A stretch of DNA of 64,000 bases from Dipteronia dyeriana (GCA_032871835.1 CM065297.1:90727052-90791051); one strand, 5' to 3'; positions 11,111 to 24,671 are shown, counted from the first letter of the stretch. The notes: generated by a model from the letters alone, not told the origin. Numbers and translations: made by a program.

Positions 11111-12930
11111 ATAAGTGGAAATGGTGGCAACGAGGGAGCTTCTAGCTCTAGACCTCCACTTTTCACCGGGTTGAATTATACCTCTTGGAAAGGCAAGATG
11201 GAGTCGTATATTTGCCAAATTCATAATAGGGCATGGATGGCGGTTGAAGACGGCTACACTCCACCCATGATGACTCCTACGGATGGAGGAGATGATGTAC
11301 TCAAGCCAAAGGCACAGTGAAACGCACAAGAGTTTGAGGCATCAAAGTGGAATAGGAAGGTAATGCATGCCATCCTATATGCAATGGATGAGAATTAGTA
11401 CAAGTTGGTTCAAAACACTAGGATAACTAAAGAGGCATGGGATATCTTAGAAGTTGCACATGAGGGAACCGATATGGTAAGGAATCGAAGCTTCAAGTTC
11501 TCCAAACGCAATTTGAATTGCTCAAGATGGATGAGAACGAGTGCTTCAATGACTTTGAAGTGAGGTTAATGAATATTGTGAACCAAAGTCATCAACTTGG
11601 TGATCCTTATTCGGATAGGAAGATCAAGCAGAAGATTATGAGATCTCTACCCGATAGATATGAGTCCAAAGTAACTGTTTTAGAAGAGAACAATGCTTAC
11701 AAGGATATGAAGCCGAGTGGAGTAATTGGGAGGCTTCTAGCTTATGAATCTAGGAAATGTCCTAACCCCACATCACCGAAAAAGCAAAAGGATATTGCTT
11801 TGAAAGCCTCTAAAGTTGAGAAGGAGGAAAATGATGACTCGGATGAGGAAATGGCTTTGCTAATGAGGAAGTTCAAGAAATTCTACAAGTGCGAGAGGAA
11901 AGGTTTCGGATCCAAGGGTCAAGACTTGAAGAAAAAGACTCCCTTCAAAAAGGTTGAGCCTAGGCAAGAAAAGGCCAAAAAGAAAGGAGTCTAATGCTAT
12001 GAATGTGTTGGGATAGGTCACTTTGCCCTTGAATGTGTGAATCACAAAGTCAAGAAAAAGGGAAAAGTGATGGCCGCCATATAGAGTGAAAGTGATAACT
12101 CAAATGAAGAAGATAAGTCTTCGGATGATGAAGAACTCATGGCTAACTTCATAGCCTTTACTTCCTCTCATAGGAGCAAAGATACTTGTGAAGAAGAAAA
12201 TGAGAGTCAAGAGGAAAACTACTCAAGTGATGATGGATCTTCATCACAATCCACAAATGGAAATGTGGATAAGATGGATCTTAAGGACTATATGGCTAGG
12301 TTTGAGAGTTCAAGGTTAAATAACAAGAATGAAATTAAGAGATTAAAAGAAGAAAACCTAGAGCTCTCAACTCAAGTGGATCAATTAAATGAAGAGTTGG
12401 TGAGAACCATGAATAGTGAAGATAAGCTAAGAAATGACTTATCTAAGAGGAGTGAAGAAGGGTGGAAGAAGGAGCTTGAAGATGCTAGAGAGTTGATGGT
12501 CAAGATGAATTCTAGCATTAAAAAACTTGACCACATGTTAGATGCTGGAAAGAGACCGAGTGATAAGAAAGGGCTTGGGTTTGAAGATAACAAGATGCCC
12601 TCCACTCCAAGCAATACCATTTTTATGAGAAACATGAATCTCAATGGGTCCTCTTCTCATCAATCACCTAGGAAGAAACTAAACCTAGGAGAATGTTCAA
12701 GTAGTGCTCAAGTAAAGGTGGCATCAAGAAGTCTACCTCAAGCTTATCCTACAAGGACTCCTCAAGTTAACTTCCCTCAACCAAAAGCTCATAAAGGGAA
12801 TATACCTATCATGCAAGCTCAACCAAGGAAGCAATCAAGTCTTGGTCAACAACAAAGAAGGAAAGTTCCTCAACAACAATCCAGACAATCACAAAGACAT
12901 GGGAAGGCTCCAATGCATCCTAAAAGATGA
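11111..12930 (+). pseudogene. Copia-1 gag
   Basis: The reading frame begins SGNGGNEGAS. The expected start ATG, seen in the minus-strand copy as MSRNGNSHKGAS, is ATA at 11111-11113. Then come the UBN2-like gag core (NYTSWKGKMESY, AWMAVEDGY, CFNDFEVRLMNIVNQSHQLGD), a frameshift near 11480, a CCHC knuckle (CYECVGIGHFALEC, about 11996-12037) preceded by a stop, and from 12139 an acidic stretch and long coiled coil. The second knuckle present in the other copies (CHYCG...) is missing, apparently by deletion near 12920. Confidence 0.85.
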
Positions 12931-15900
12931 GCACTTTTGCCATGTTGCACAAATTGCCTTGAAAGCTCATTCTTCTAATTTTTGGTATTTGGATAGTGGG
13001 TGCTCTAGGAACATGACTGGAGATAAGAGTTTCTTTGAGACCTTTGTGATGGAGAAGGGAGGAAATGTCACCTTTGGTGATGGATCCAAAAAGAAAGTTA
13101 AAGAAAAGGGAACTATTTCCATTCCCAGATTACCCTCATTGTCCAATGCTTTGTATGTTGATGGCTTAAAAGCAAATTTGATAAGCATTTCACATCTTAG
13201 TGATGAAGGATTGTCCGTCTTGTTTAGGAAAAATGATTGCTCTATCCTATTGCCAAATGGACAAAACTTGTTAAAAGGTATGAGATCTAGCGACAATTGC
13301 TATTGTCTTGAAGCTAGAGGTGTCTCTTGCAATGTGTCCAAGGATGAACAAATTGAGTTGTGGCACGAAAGACTTGGTCACATGAACTATCGAGATTTAT
13401 GAATCTTAGATAAGTTCAATGTTGTGCGAGGTCTTCCTAAGCTTGGGAAAAAGGCAAATGGTGTTTGTGGACCTTACCAATAAGGGAAGCAAACCAAAAG
13501 TATGCACAAAAAGGGAAAGTATTTATCCACCAAGGAACCTCTAGAGCTTCTCAACATGGATCTTATGGGTCACATGAAAACCGAGAGTTTAGGTGGAAAG
13601 AGATACATTTTTATGTGTGTAGATGATTTCTCTAGGTACACTTGGACTTATTTTCTTAGAGAAAAATCTAAAATCTTTGACAAGTGTAAGATGCTTTGTA
13701 TCAAAATTCAAAATGAAATGAACTCTAAGATTAAAAGCATTAAACGGATTAGGAGTGACCATAGGAAGGAGTTTGAGAATGCACACTTTGAAAACTATGC
13801 AATAGTCTAGGCATTTCTCATGAGTTTTCGGCTCCTAAGACAACTCAACAAAATGGAGTTGTTGAGAGAAAAAATAAGGTCCTTCAAGAGATGGCCCGTG
13901 TGATGTTGCTTAGCAACAATGTCCCTAGGAACCTATGGGCCGAAGCTGTCAATACGCCGTGCTACATAGGAAATAGAGTCTTTCTAAGGCCCCACACTAG
14001 GCAAACCTCCTATGAGTTATGGAAAGGTAGAAAGCCAAATGTTAGCTATTTCCACACTTTTGGAAGCAAATGCTACATTTTGAATGACCGTCATCAACTT
14101 GGAAAATTTGATGCTAAGAGTGATGAGGGTATCTTCATTGGCTATGCCTCGAATAGTAGAGCCTATAGAGTTTTCAATTTAAAAACTAGAACCGTTATGG
14201 AATCATCAAATGTTGTTATTGATGATACAAGGCTCAAATCTAATAACCATGGGGATGAGGTAGATATAGTTGATGACTCTCCCTTGGAAAAGTTTGTGGA
14301 TATTCCTAATGTTGAAAAGACTAATCCTGATGATGATATCACACAACCCATTGATAGAATTCCTCTCTTGAACTCAAAAGAACCCGCTCCATGGGTTAGA
14401 AAACTCCATGATAAAGATGACATCATTGGAGAGATTAATGAGGGTGTTAAAACTAGGCGTCTAATGGCTAATCTAATTAGCTACACTTGCTACATTTCTC
14501 AAATAGAACCCAAGAAGGTTGATGAAGCCTTAAAGGATGAATTTTGGGTTCTTGCCATGCAAGAAAAGCTTAACCAATTCGAAAGAAATGAGGTTTGGAC
14601 TCTAGTTCCTAGGCCCAAGAATACCAATGTGATAGGCACCAAGTGGGTATATAGGAACAAATCCGATAAGGATGGCAACATTGTGTGAAACAAGGCTAGG
14701 CTTGTAGAACAAAGGTACTCTCAAATTGAGGGTATTTACTTTGAGGAGACATTTGCTCCCATTGCTAGGATTGAGTCCATTAGGCTTTTTTATCCATCTC
14801 TTGTTTGCACAAGTTCAAATTGCATCAAATGGATATTAAGAGTGTCTTTCTCAATGGCTTCTTGCAAGAGGAAGTGTTTGTTGAGCAACCCAAGGGGTTT
14901 GTGAATCATCACCACCCCAATCATGTTTATCGCCTCAAGAAGACTTTATATGGGTTGAAACAAGCACCAAGGGCTTGGTATGAGCGCCTCACTCAATTTC
15001 TTATAGACAATGGCTACACTAGAGATAGTGTTGAAAAGACTCTATTTATCAAGAAAGACAAAATGAGCTCTTTATAGCTCAAATCTATATCGATGATATT
15101 GTTTTTGGCTCCACAAATAACACCAAAGTCCAACAATTTATTGATGTCATGTCTCATGAGTGTGAAATGAGCTTTGTTGGTGAGCTAAGTTACTTTCTAG
15201 GTTTACAAATTAATCAAATGGATGATGGGATTTTCATATCCCAAGCTAAGTATACCAAAAACCTAGTGAATAAATTTGGCCTTGAAAGTGCCAAACATTG
15301 TGATACACCCATGAGTACCACTTTGAAGCTAAGCAATGATGCTAGTGGTAAAAGTATGGACCAAACTTTGTATCGTGACATGATTGGTATCTTGCTCTAT
15401 TTGACCGCAAGTAGGCCCGATATCTCTTTTAGTGTGGGTGTGTGTGCTAGGTATCAATCGGATCCTAAGGAGTCCTATCTCTCTTCAGTTAAGAGAATCA
15501 TTCGCTATGTGAATGGGAGATCTAACTATGGGATTTGGTACTATTTTGACACTAATGCTAGTCTTGTAGGCTTTAGTGATGCAGATTGGGCAGAAATTTG
15601 TGATGATAGGAAAAGTACATCGAGCGGTTGCTTTTTCCTTGGGAGCAACCTTATCTCTTGGTTTTGCAAGAAGAAAATTCAATTTCTTTGTCCTCGGCTG
15701 AGGCCGAATACATAGTTGCTGGAAGTGGATGCACACAACTCCTTTAGATGAAGCAAATGCTAGTCGACTATAGATTCAATCAAGGTACTCTTACTCTCTT
15801 TTGTGATAACATAAGTGCAATTAATATTTCCAAGAATCCGGTTCAACATTCTAGAACTAAGCATATTGACATCCGTCATCATTTTATTAGAGAACTAGTT

Positions 15901-16029
15901 GAGAATAAATGCATAGTACTTGAGCATGTAGGTACTAATGATCAACTAGCGGATCTATTTACTAGACCCTTAGATGATACTCGATTCAAAACTCTTAGTA
16001 GATCTATTGGGATTTGCCTTATGGAGTGA
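12931..16029 (+). pseudogene. Copia-1 pol (protease, integrase, RT, RNase H)
   Basis: Order: protease WYLDSGCSRNMTGD (about 12980-13021, catalytic Asp kept); GAG-pre-integrase LWHERLGHMN; integrase core (MDLMGHM, VDDFSRYTW, QQNGVVERKN); linker with NVSYFHTFGSKCYILNDR; RT with WAL-type start [22 protein letters not shown] and YIDDIVFGS near 15088; RNase H with DADWAE and a C-terminal DIRHHFIRE. About ten stops and shifts break it, for example at 13402, 13810, 14688 and 15077. In RNase H the Glu-bearing SSAEAEY box is shifted out of frame near 15690. Confidence 0.88.
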
Positions 16030-16245
16030 TGGGCTTTTATATTTGACCCCAAAAGGGGAACTTAAGTAAATAGAGCTATTGTATACTTGTTGCATGCAAA
16101 AATTTGGAAATGTTTATTCTCCTTTATTAATTGCTTGAGTAGATTGGTTGCACTTATATCATATTCGATTATATTTTCTTCAATAAGTGTGAACTATGCT
16201 TTACTTACAATCCATGTCATATTTATGTTCAAACATGCATTTTTG

Positions 16246-18171
16246 CAAATCTGCACGTGAACTGTTTTCAACGTCTATTTTCTCATTTTTCTGATTCGAA
16301 TTTTGAAATATTTTCTAAATGAAAAGTGTGCATTTATATGTCTAGTTTATTGTGTTAAAATTAGATTAACTTTTATTGAGTCATTTGAGAGATATGTGGT
16401 AAATAACAGACGTAGGTCATTTTAGAAAGTCACCAGTTTTGAATTGTTTGTCCTCTATTTTTCGATGCTTCTTTTGTGTGCTTTATGAGCCGTAATATAT
16501 GCTTTATTCACTGAGTTTAGACTAACGTCTTGCCACTTAGAGTAGTGCATTGCATTATTCAAAATTTATGGCATGCTCTCGATATGATGGCGGATAGGAT
16601 GCTTAGTTGGATAACCATGATTAATAGTAGAGACTACCCTTGTGAGTTCACTAAGCCAAAAAGCGTACATCAATATCATTATAGAGGGTTCTTTTGTTTA
16701 TACTCCTAAACACTCATTAGGTTCTTAGCATTAGAAATTGATCTCAATAGGTTATGCATTGGATATTAAAGAACATTCATCGTAAAAAGATATCACATGT
16801 GAACTGTGCTCTTGTTTTGGTTGAACCATTAGAAGTGATATAGGCAATGTGTGCTTTAACTCACTTAAAAGTCCTTAAATATTTCCAACCTTATGTGTGT
16901 GCTCCATAACCAATTTTGAAGCCATACACTATAAGCTTTTTTCTTTCATCACCCACATTAACTTAACCTCAATGAGCCATATATTAGCCATACCTTATAC
17001 CTTGGGATCATATTCACCCACATTAACTTAACCTCAATGAGCCATATATTAGCCATACCTTATACCTTGGGATCATATTGAGGTGATGAAGATAATTGAA
17101 GAGAGTTCGAAATGGGTGATTTGTGATGTGCATGTACCAAGACAAAGCTAGAAGATCAAATGCAAAGAAGGTGTTGGTAGAACTATGTAATTGATGTACA
17201 AATTCTCATCTTATAACAAAAAAGAGTGAATAAAAAAAGAATGAAAAAAAAAAGAAAAAAAAAAAAAAGATAAATGAATGAGATGATGAATCAAATCAAA
17301 TATAAGTGAAAGGGATAGAGATTTATTATGAAAGTGATGAGAAATCAAGATCAACTCAAGAAGGAGGATGAATGAAAATTGTTCAAGAAACCTAGATGCA
17401 AGTTGAATGAAGAATTTGAAGAAATTCGGCCGAGTATGAAGAATGTTGAAGAATTTCTCGATATGATCCTAGGTTTGTTTGCTATCCTTTTCCTGTTCTT
17501 TCTTAACCTTAACCCAATGGCCCCGTTACAACCAAAGAAAAGACCTAATTGATCTTTTGGGTATGCTAGCTCGAGAGTAAAGGTAAACATGTGCTCTATC
17601 TTGTTCTTAATATCTGATTCCGTTCATGAGATCCTTTGCATAAAATCAAACATTTTTTTTATTATATTCATATGCGATTATATCTTGAAATTTTGTGTGC
17701 ATAAACTCCATTCGCATATGCTTGATGAGTGTATTTGCTTAGGTTATGTGTGAAATTAATGAGTGACATCCCGTGAGAATTAGAGTCGAGGCGAATTATA
17801 TCTATGGCATTTAATGAATGCATTTTTGAAGTTAGAGTGTCTTGAGTATGGGCTTTTCATTAAAACTAAGTAGTGCATTAAAATTTGTGGCATTATTTTA
17901 GTCTTTATTCAGTGGCTCTAGCATGTATTGGCTTTGAATGGTACATTTGAGTCTGCGTCTTGATAATTTTGCTTTTCGTAGAAATATGTTTGTGGGTAGC
18001 ATAGTTGTAAAGCCTCAGGAGACAAAACTCCACCTACTAGGGACACCTAGAGGTTTAAAGGCTTGTAGCATACGCTCAATTCTATCGAGTTCCCTACGAA
18101 AGTGGCTTAGTTTATTTTTATTTTATTTTTAGTTTTTGTTTTTATTTTAGTTTTGCTCGAGGACTAGCAAA
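16246..18171 (+). other. Athila-type 3' untranslated region
   Basis: AT-rich and without a supported gene. It contains a 65-bp tandem duplication (16950-17079), an A-rich patch (17220-17275) and a T-rich end leading to the polypurine tract. Small frames here show no recognisable domain; an env-like gene, sometimes present here in Athila, is not seen. Confidence 0.6.
16950..17079 (+). repeat. 65-bp tandem duplication
   Basis: The unit beginning CACCCACATTAACTTAACC at 16950 repeats at 17015 with essentially no change, so the duplication is recent relative to the surrounding decay. Confidence 0.9.
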
Positions 18172-18190
18172 AGATAGGTTTGGGGGTATT
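18172..18190 (+). other. Polypurine tract of the Athila-like element
   Basis: AGATAGGTTTGGGGGTATT immediately precedes the LTR start TGATCGATC, the position where plus-strand DNA synthesis is primed. Confidence 0.7.
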
Positions 18191-19855
18191 TGATCGATCT
18201 ATTTCTGTACATGTTTTAGATCTCCATTTCCTATTATTTGTGCTTTGTTCTTAGGTAAAATTAGGTATTTTATGTGTTTGTTGAGCATGTGTAGATCACA
18301 TTTCATTCAAAAGGTGTTGGATGTTATTTTTGAGAAAAAGAGCAAAAAGTTGATTTTTGGACCAGTGCAGAATAGTAATATTACGGGGCCTATATCTCTT
18401 AGCTTAGATCGAACTGCGTGTCCTACTACTTATGGATTGAAATCTCCGGAAGTCTAGTTTCCGGTGCACTTTACGGATCACAATTCTGATAATCCTAGAA
18501 GAAGTTATGCGCAATTTAGTAACCGAAGGTCAGTGCTGGATAGTCAACCGCGGCCTAGACCGCCGTCCAGGCACAAGACCTAGCCAGCGGTTTACGGAGC
18601 GGTACTTTGTAGAGGAACTCCGCGGTCTAGACTGTGGCGACCTCTGGAGCAACCCAGGCTGCAGTTTGATGGATTTTCGGTGGAACACCACTCCGAATTG
18701 TTCCAGAATTGTTCCAAAACTTTTCAAATCAAATTCTAATGATTTTAGAAGACCAAAACATGTTTGTGAAGCTTCCTAAACTCAATTTATAAGTCAAACA
18801 TCAAAAGAAAAAATTCAATTTAGGAAAGGATTCTCATTCCTTGTTTCATTCTACTTTCCCACTTGATGGATTTCCTAAACCTAAGAAGAATTGGGGGTTC
18901 ACAAGGAAAAATCACCTATAAATACTTCATATTCTTTGCAATTCAAAAGAAAGACAAGACAAGGGAGGTCCCAAGCCACCAAGAGGGCCGTCCCCCACCA
19001 CTCCATCACCATGCACCTTCCATTCATCTTTACACATCGAATATTCAAAGATGAAGAAGAAGAATTCATCATTGAAGACTTAAAGAACTCATTGATGGCC
19101 AAGATGGGTTTTATCTTTTCTTTCTCTTCTCTTATTTTCATCATGTGTAACTAACTCACATTAGGGAATCAATGTGAACCTCTATGAATCTTTTTATTAG
19201 AATTGACGATATTTTCATTAATTCGAGTTTTGATTTATTCAATTCATCATATGTCTTAATTCTTTAGTTTTTTTAATGCATGATCATATGTTGGCATGAA
19301 TTTAGGGTTTTTATAATTTAATGATTGAGGTTGGAGTATTGATCTAAACGTAATCTTAATCAATATTCAATTGAATGGATAAAATTGATCTTAGCATTGA
19401 TCTATGCAAGTAGGTTTTGGTTCATCGTTCTTGTACTTAATGGGTTCTCGGTTGTATTTTGCACCATTGATCTATGGGTAAATTGTAATTGAGAACACTT
19501 GATTCATCCCATGATCATACGGTAACAATCATACTTAAGATAAGAACGAACCCTTAACTTGATTAATATTTTGTTTTCAAAGTCAATTCGGGAGCATTGA
19601 TGACCTAATTCTTCCATCTCTTGACCACAACCCAATTTTATCAATTGCTTTCATAATTTTAATTTAATTTAGTTTTAACCTTAAATCAAACTCAACAATC
19701 TTTTAGGTTACTTTTAATTTAGCTTTAATTAAAATTAGTTTTAATCGATAAATCTCTAGTCCTCGTGGGAACGATCCTTACTTGCCACTGTACGATATCT
19801 TCACGATTCGTGCACTTACGAGTATTGTTTTTATAAACACGATTTACACACATCA
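18191..19855 (+). repeat. Athila-like LTR
   Basis: Starts TGATCGATC and ends ACACACATCA, 1665 bp. The end block CGTGGGAACGATCCTTACTTG plus GTGCACTTACGAGTATTG (19767-19826) is characteristic of Athila-type LTRs. A GC-rich patch with short inverted motifs around CGCGGTCTAGAC lies at 18540-18665. No primer-binding site follows, so it is not an intact 5' LTR. Confidence 0.78.
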
Positions 19856-20120
19856 CGCTCCAAATTTTGGATTTTCTGCTCGTAAGATGACCTGGCATTT
19901 TCAGCCTCCTATTCAGCCTTGAGCATCGACTCCTGGGTAGCAGAGAGTAAATTTTAGAAGGATACAACCTTCTCTTCTACCAAAGAAGCCCTCTCCTCGG
20001 CTACCAGTTGCTTAGCCAAGCAATGATCGGAGAATTCCTGGACAGAGCTCACCTCCCTCTAACAAGCCGCCTCGACCCGAGCACGACTATCCTCACTCTC
20101 TTTCAGCTGAGCTTTAAGAT
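19856..20120 (-). pseudogene. Coiled-coil fragment of a Gypsy-type gag-like protein
   Basis: The minus strand reads as a single frame of heptad-rich helix (LKAQLKESEDSRARVEAA, then REVSSVQEFSDHCLAKQLVAEE) interrupted only by TAG, TAA and TAG codons at Gln-like positions. Such Glu/Ala-rich coiled coils occur in plant Gypsy-type transposon proteins. The parent element cannot be named. It is bounded by the Athila LTR and the second Copia copy. Confidence 0.5.
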
Positions 20121-20780
20121 AAGAAGAGTGAAGAGAACTTGAAGATTGAGCTTAGGGAAGAAAAAAAATTGGTTGTGAAGATGACATCCAAAACCGAGAA
20201 ACTTGACAAGATGTTATCATGTGGGAAGAGTCCTAGTGATAAAATGGGCTTAGGTTATGTGAAAGGCAAGGATGCTACTTCCTTGAAAAAGACCATCTTT
20301 GTCAAGAGTCAAAAGGATAAAGAGGTTCAAGGTTCACATCAACAAATGAGATCGAATGAAGTTGGAGAATCATCAAAGCAAGCACAAATGAAGGCTTAAA
20401 CAAAGTCTCAAGCTAAAGCTCATCCACCAAAAGCTAGAGCTCAATAACAAGACCTTAACTTCCAAGGAGTTCTCAATGTCAACAAAGGATTCTTCACCCA
20501 CAACCTAGAAGGGAAGCTAATTCGGCTCAACCACAACAGATGTTTCAAAGAAGGGATTCGGTTCAACACCAAAGGACAACTTAAAGGAGAGGGAAGTCTT
20601 CCATGCTTGCATAAGGATATGGTATGAATTCTTACTTTACTCATATTTGTCATTATTGTGGTGTTGAAGGTCACATAAGACCGAATTGTTTTAAATTTAT
20701 TAAGTTGTGTCGTTTTGAAAGCATGATTGAGAAGAATATGCTTAGAAGAGCCAAAATGCATGCACCTAGGAATTTTAGAG
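20121..20780 (+). pseudogene. Copia-2 gag C-terminal part
   Basis: A coiled-coil end with the family block KLDKMLSCGKSPSDK (20187-20240), a Gln/Lys-rich tail, and then in another frame the second zinc knuckle CHYCGVEGHIRPNC (about 20650-20691). A stop after KQAQMKA (20397) and a shift separate the two. The knuckle would bind element RNA. Confidence 0.8.
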
Positions 20781-23457
20781 AAAATGAACCCATGGCTCCT
20801 AGGAATAGTAATATTTCATCTAGGTGGACTAGAAGGGATGAATATTATTGTCATGTGGCTCAAGTAGCCTTGAAAGCCAAAGCCATCAATACTTGGTACC
20901 TTCATAGTGGATGTTCTAGGCACATGACCAAAAACAAGAGTTTCTTTGAAACTCTTGTGATGGAGGATGGTGGATTTGTCACCTTTGATGATGGTTCTCG
21001 TAAGAAGGTTTTAGGAAAAGGAAACATATCCATTCCCGGTTTTCCCTTCTTGCCTAATGCTCTTTATGTAGATGGCTTGCAAGCCAATCTTATTAGCATA
21101 TCACATTTAAGTGAAGAAGGGCTTTCAGTTATGTTTGGCAAAGTTGATTGCTCTATTCTAAGAGAAGATGGACAAGTTCTATTGAAAGGAAAGAGATCAA
21201 GTGACAATTGTTATTCTTTATTGCAATGGAATCTCTTGCAATTTGTCTAGTTGTGATCAAGATCAAGTTGAATTATGGCATCAAAGGTTAGGTCATATGA
21301 ATTTCAAAGACTTGAAAGTTCTTGAGAGGTTGAATGTTGTGAGAGTCCTTCCTAAGTTTGGAAATAGAATTGAAGGAGTGTGTGGACCGTGTCAACAAGG
21401 AAAGCAAACTAAGAGTGTGCATAAAAACGGTAAACATCTTGCCACCAAGGAGCCACTAGAGCTTCTTCATATGGACCTTATGGGTCCTATGCAAACCGAG
21501 AGTCTCGGTGGCAAGAGGTACATCTTTATGTGTGTTGATGATTTTTCTAGATTTACATGGACCTACTTTCTTAGAGAAAAATCTGAAACTTTTGAAATTT
21601 TTAAAAAGCTTTGCACTAAAATTCAAAATGAGAATGATTCACACATAAAATGCATTAAGAGAATTACGAGTGACCATAAGAGAGAATTTGAAAATGTTTG
21701 CTTTGAAATTTTTATGATAGTCTTGGAATCTCCCATAAGTTCTCGGCTCATCGAACTCTTCAACAAAATGGAGTTGTAGAGAGGAAGAATAGGGTCCTCC
21801 AAGAGATGGCTCGTGTGATGTTGATTAGCAACAGTGTTCCTACGAATGTTTGGGCCAAGGCAGTGAATACAGCTTGTTATATAGGAAATATAGTGTTTTT
21901 AAGGCCCGGTACTAGGCAAACCTCTTATGAATTCTGGAAGGGAAAGAAGTCAAATGTTAGTTACTTTCACTCATTTTGAAGCAAGTGTTACCTTCTAAAT
22001 GACCGTGATCAACTTGGCAAGTTTGATGCTAAAAGTGATGAGGGAATTTTCATTGGCTATTCCCTAAATAGTAAGGCCTATAAAGTATTTAATTTGAGGA
22101 CACAAAGTGTTATGGAATCATCCAATGTGATCATAGATGATTGTAGCACAAGGGTACTCACAAATTGAGGGTATCGACTTTGAGGAGACTTTTGTTCCCG
22201 TTGCCTGATTAGAGTCCATTAGGCTTCTCTTATCCATTTCTTGTGTGTATAAATATAAATTGCATCAAATGGATGTTAAGAGTATCTTCCTCGCAAGAGG
22301 AAGTGTTTGTTGAGCAACCCAAGGGGTTTGTGGATCCATATCACCCCAATCACGTTTATCGTCTAAAAAAGGCTCTATATAGGTTGAAACAAGCACCAAG
22401 GGCTTAGTATGAGCGTCTCACTCTTTATCTTGTTCACAATGGCTATTCTAGAGGAAGTGTTGACAAGATCTTGTTCATCAAGTGTACTAAAGATGAGCTA
22501 TTCATAGCTCAAATTTATATTGATGACATAGTTTTTGGTTCCACAAACAACTTGAAAGTTAAACAATTTGTTGATGCCATGACTCATGAGTTTGAAATGA
22601 GCATGGTTGGTGAACTCAATTACTTCCTAAACTTGCAAATTAAGCAAATGCATGATGGGATCTTCATATCCCAAGCTAAATATGCCAAGAACCTAGTGAA
22701 GAAATTTGGCCTTGAGAATGCCAAGCATTGTGACACACTTATGAGTACCACATTGAAACTTAGCAAGGATGCTAGTGGAAAAAGTGTGGATCAAAGTCTA
22801 TATCGTGGCATGATGAGCTTGCTATACTTGACTACTAGTAGGCCCGATATAGTTTTTAGTGTTGGTGTGTGTGCTAGGTATCAAGTCAATCCCAAGGAAT
22901 CTCATCTCTCCTCTGTGAAAAGAATCATTCGATATGTGAATGGGACATCCAACTATGGGATATGGTACTCTTTTGACACTAATGCTAGTTTAGTTGGCTT
23001 TAGTGATGCAGATTGGACAGGTAATTGTGATGATAGGAATAGTACATCTGGCGGCTGTTTCTTCCTAGGGAACAATCTTGTGTCATCGTTTTACAATAAG
23101 TAAAATTCCATATCATTATCCACAGCCGAGACCGAGTATATAGCAGCTGGGAGTGCTTGCACACAACTCCTATGGATGAAGCAAATGCTTATGGATTATG
23201 GCTTTGAGCAAGGTACTCTAACCCTTTATTGTGATAACATGAGTGCCATTAATATTTCAAAAAATCTTGTCCAACATTCTAGAACCAAGCATATTGACAT
23301 TAGACATCATTTCATTAGAGAGCTAGTTGAGAGCAAATGCATTGCACTTGAACATGTGAGCACAAATCATCAACTAGCGGACTTGTTTACAAAACCATTA
23401 GATTCAACTAAGTTTAAATCTCTTAGTAAGTCTATTGGGATTTGTCATATTCATTGA
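20781..23457 (+). pseudogene. Copia-2 pol
   Basis: The protease motif reads WYLHSGCSRHMT: the catalytic Asp is His (CAT, 20903-20905), so it is inactive as written. Then come LWHQRLGHMNFKDL, the integrase zinc region VCGPCQQGK, core MDLMGPMQTESLGGKRY, QQNGVVERKN, the internal deletion at about 22142, RT with YIDDIVFGS (about 22518-22545), and RNase H with DADWTGNCDD and DIRHHFIRE. The pol stop is at 23455-23457. Several stops and shifts are present. Confidence 0.88.
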
Positions 23458-24671
23458 TGAGTTTTGGTGTTTGACCCATATGGGGAGCTCAAGCAAAGAG
23501 AGCGAACTTGCATTCTAAAAAGTAAATAATTGTTCAATTTTAAGTCTCTTTAATTAATTGCTTGAGTATATTGGATGCATATATTATTACATGACTTTTT
23601 ATTCAATAAGTGTGCCTTTGACTTATTTGAAATGCATGTCTCATTTGTGTTCAAACATGTATTTTTTTACTAGAAAATTTGATTGGGAAGTACATTTGAT
23701 TGACCCAAAGTTTATCTCCATGTTTAAAAAAACTTGATCTTGACATGTTTATATTTTTATGCATGATGAATTTATTGAATGCTTATAAATGATTGCAAAT
23801 TTGTGTGAGAGTGACTTTTGAGACTTCAATCAATAAGGATATTGTATCTATTTCAAGGATTTCACAATCCAATAGTCTCTCTCTCTTTACGTGTTGAACA
23901 AGGCTACTATCATACGAGCATTTCACCCGAAAAAATCTAAAAGGGCACTCATGTCCTGTTTAACTTGTAAAGCTTGATAGTTGCTCTTATTTTTTTTGTT
24001 AAACTATATCTTGTTTTCCATTGAAAAATTGATGCAAATTGGTTTGACTTCTCTTGGAACATCATGTGCTATTTTCCTTTGCCAAATACCATGCTTTTGG
24101 AAGTTGATGTTGCACGTATTTCATTCAAGGCAATCTTTTCACACATGTTCCAATAAATAAAACTTCCATGAATTTCTCTCTCTTAATTAAATTGTATAAA
24201 GTTGTTGTATATGATTATGCATTTATATTGCAAATATCTCTCTTTGCTGCAGCACCTCGGTTGGGGAATACTCATTTACCTATCTTGTGACAAAAAAGGG
24301 GAGTAATGTTGGATTTATAATGTTGGATTTAGGGGGAGTTTGTGTTGCTTTTGCATATAAGAGGGAGTTGTATTTATGTTGTTAGCTTATGTGCATTGTT
24401 GATTGCATGATTACTTGTTTCTAATTCATGCAAATTGCACTTGTTTTTATTTTTTCTTGATCCCTCTCATACACTTGTCTTGGAAAGTGTAGTTCTTTAT
24501 TTTGTAGGGATGATCATTCTACAAGAGATGGAAGATTTGAAGATTTAGCTTTAGGTATCTCTTGTAGTATAGAATGTATTTGTTAACCTCTTGTTGTTTC
24601 TTATGTTTTGTTATGGGGATACTTTGTGAGTGAGTGAGTGGTTTTGTCACGAAATAGCCAAGGGAAAAGAT
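23458..24671 (+). other. Copia-2 3' untranslated region and polypurine tract
   Basis: AT-rich and without an env-like frame. A block is shared, inverted, with the same region of the minus-strand copy (52516-53723). The polypurine tract AGCCAAGGGAAAAGAT ends at 24671, directly before the LTR. Confidence 0.75.

Larger units (their letters stand above)
9368..16245 (+). mobile_element. SIRE/Maximus-like Ty1/Copia element, 3'-truncated (Copia-1)
   Basis: 5' LTR (9368-10983), Met-tRNA primer site, gag with CCHC knuckle, then protease, integrase, reverse transcriptase and RNase H in Copia order. Similarity to the two other SIRE-like copies in the window continues about 215 bases past the pol stop and ends near 16245, where Athila-type sequence begins. 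There is no 3' LTR. Long LTRs (1.6 kb), a gag of about 600 residues and a coiled coil downstream of the knuckle fit the SIRE/Maximus lineage. Confidence 0.9.
16246..19855 (+). mobile_element. Athila-like Ty3/Gypsy 3' end with 3' LTR (5'-truncated)
   Basis: After the Copia sequence stops, about 1.9 kb of non-coding AT-rich DNA resembles the long 3' untranslated region of Athila elements. It ends in the stem GCTCGAGGACTAGCAAAAG and a purine tract, followed by a 1665-bp LTR. No pol is left. At 19856 the sequence changes to an unrelated coding fragment, so this is either the far flank or a further truncation. Confidence 0.75.
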
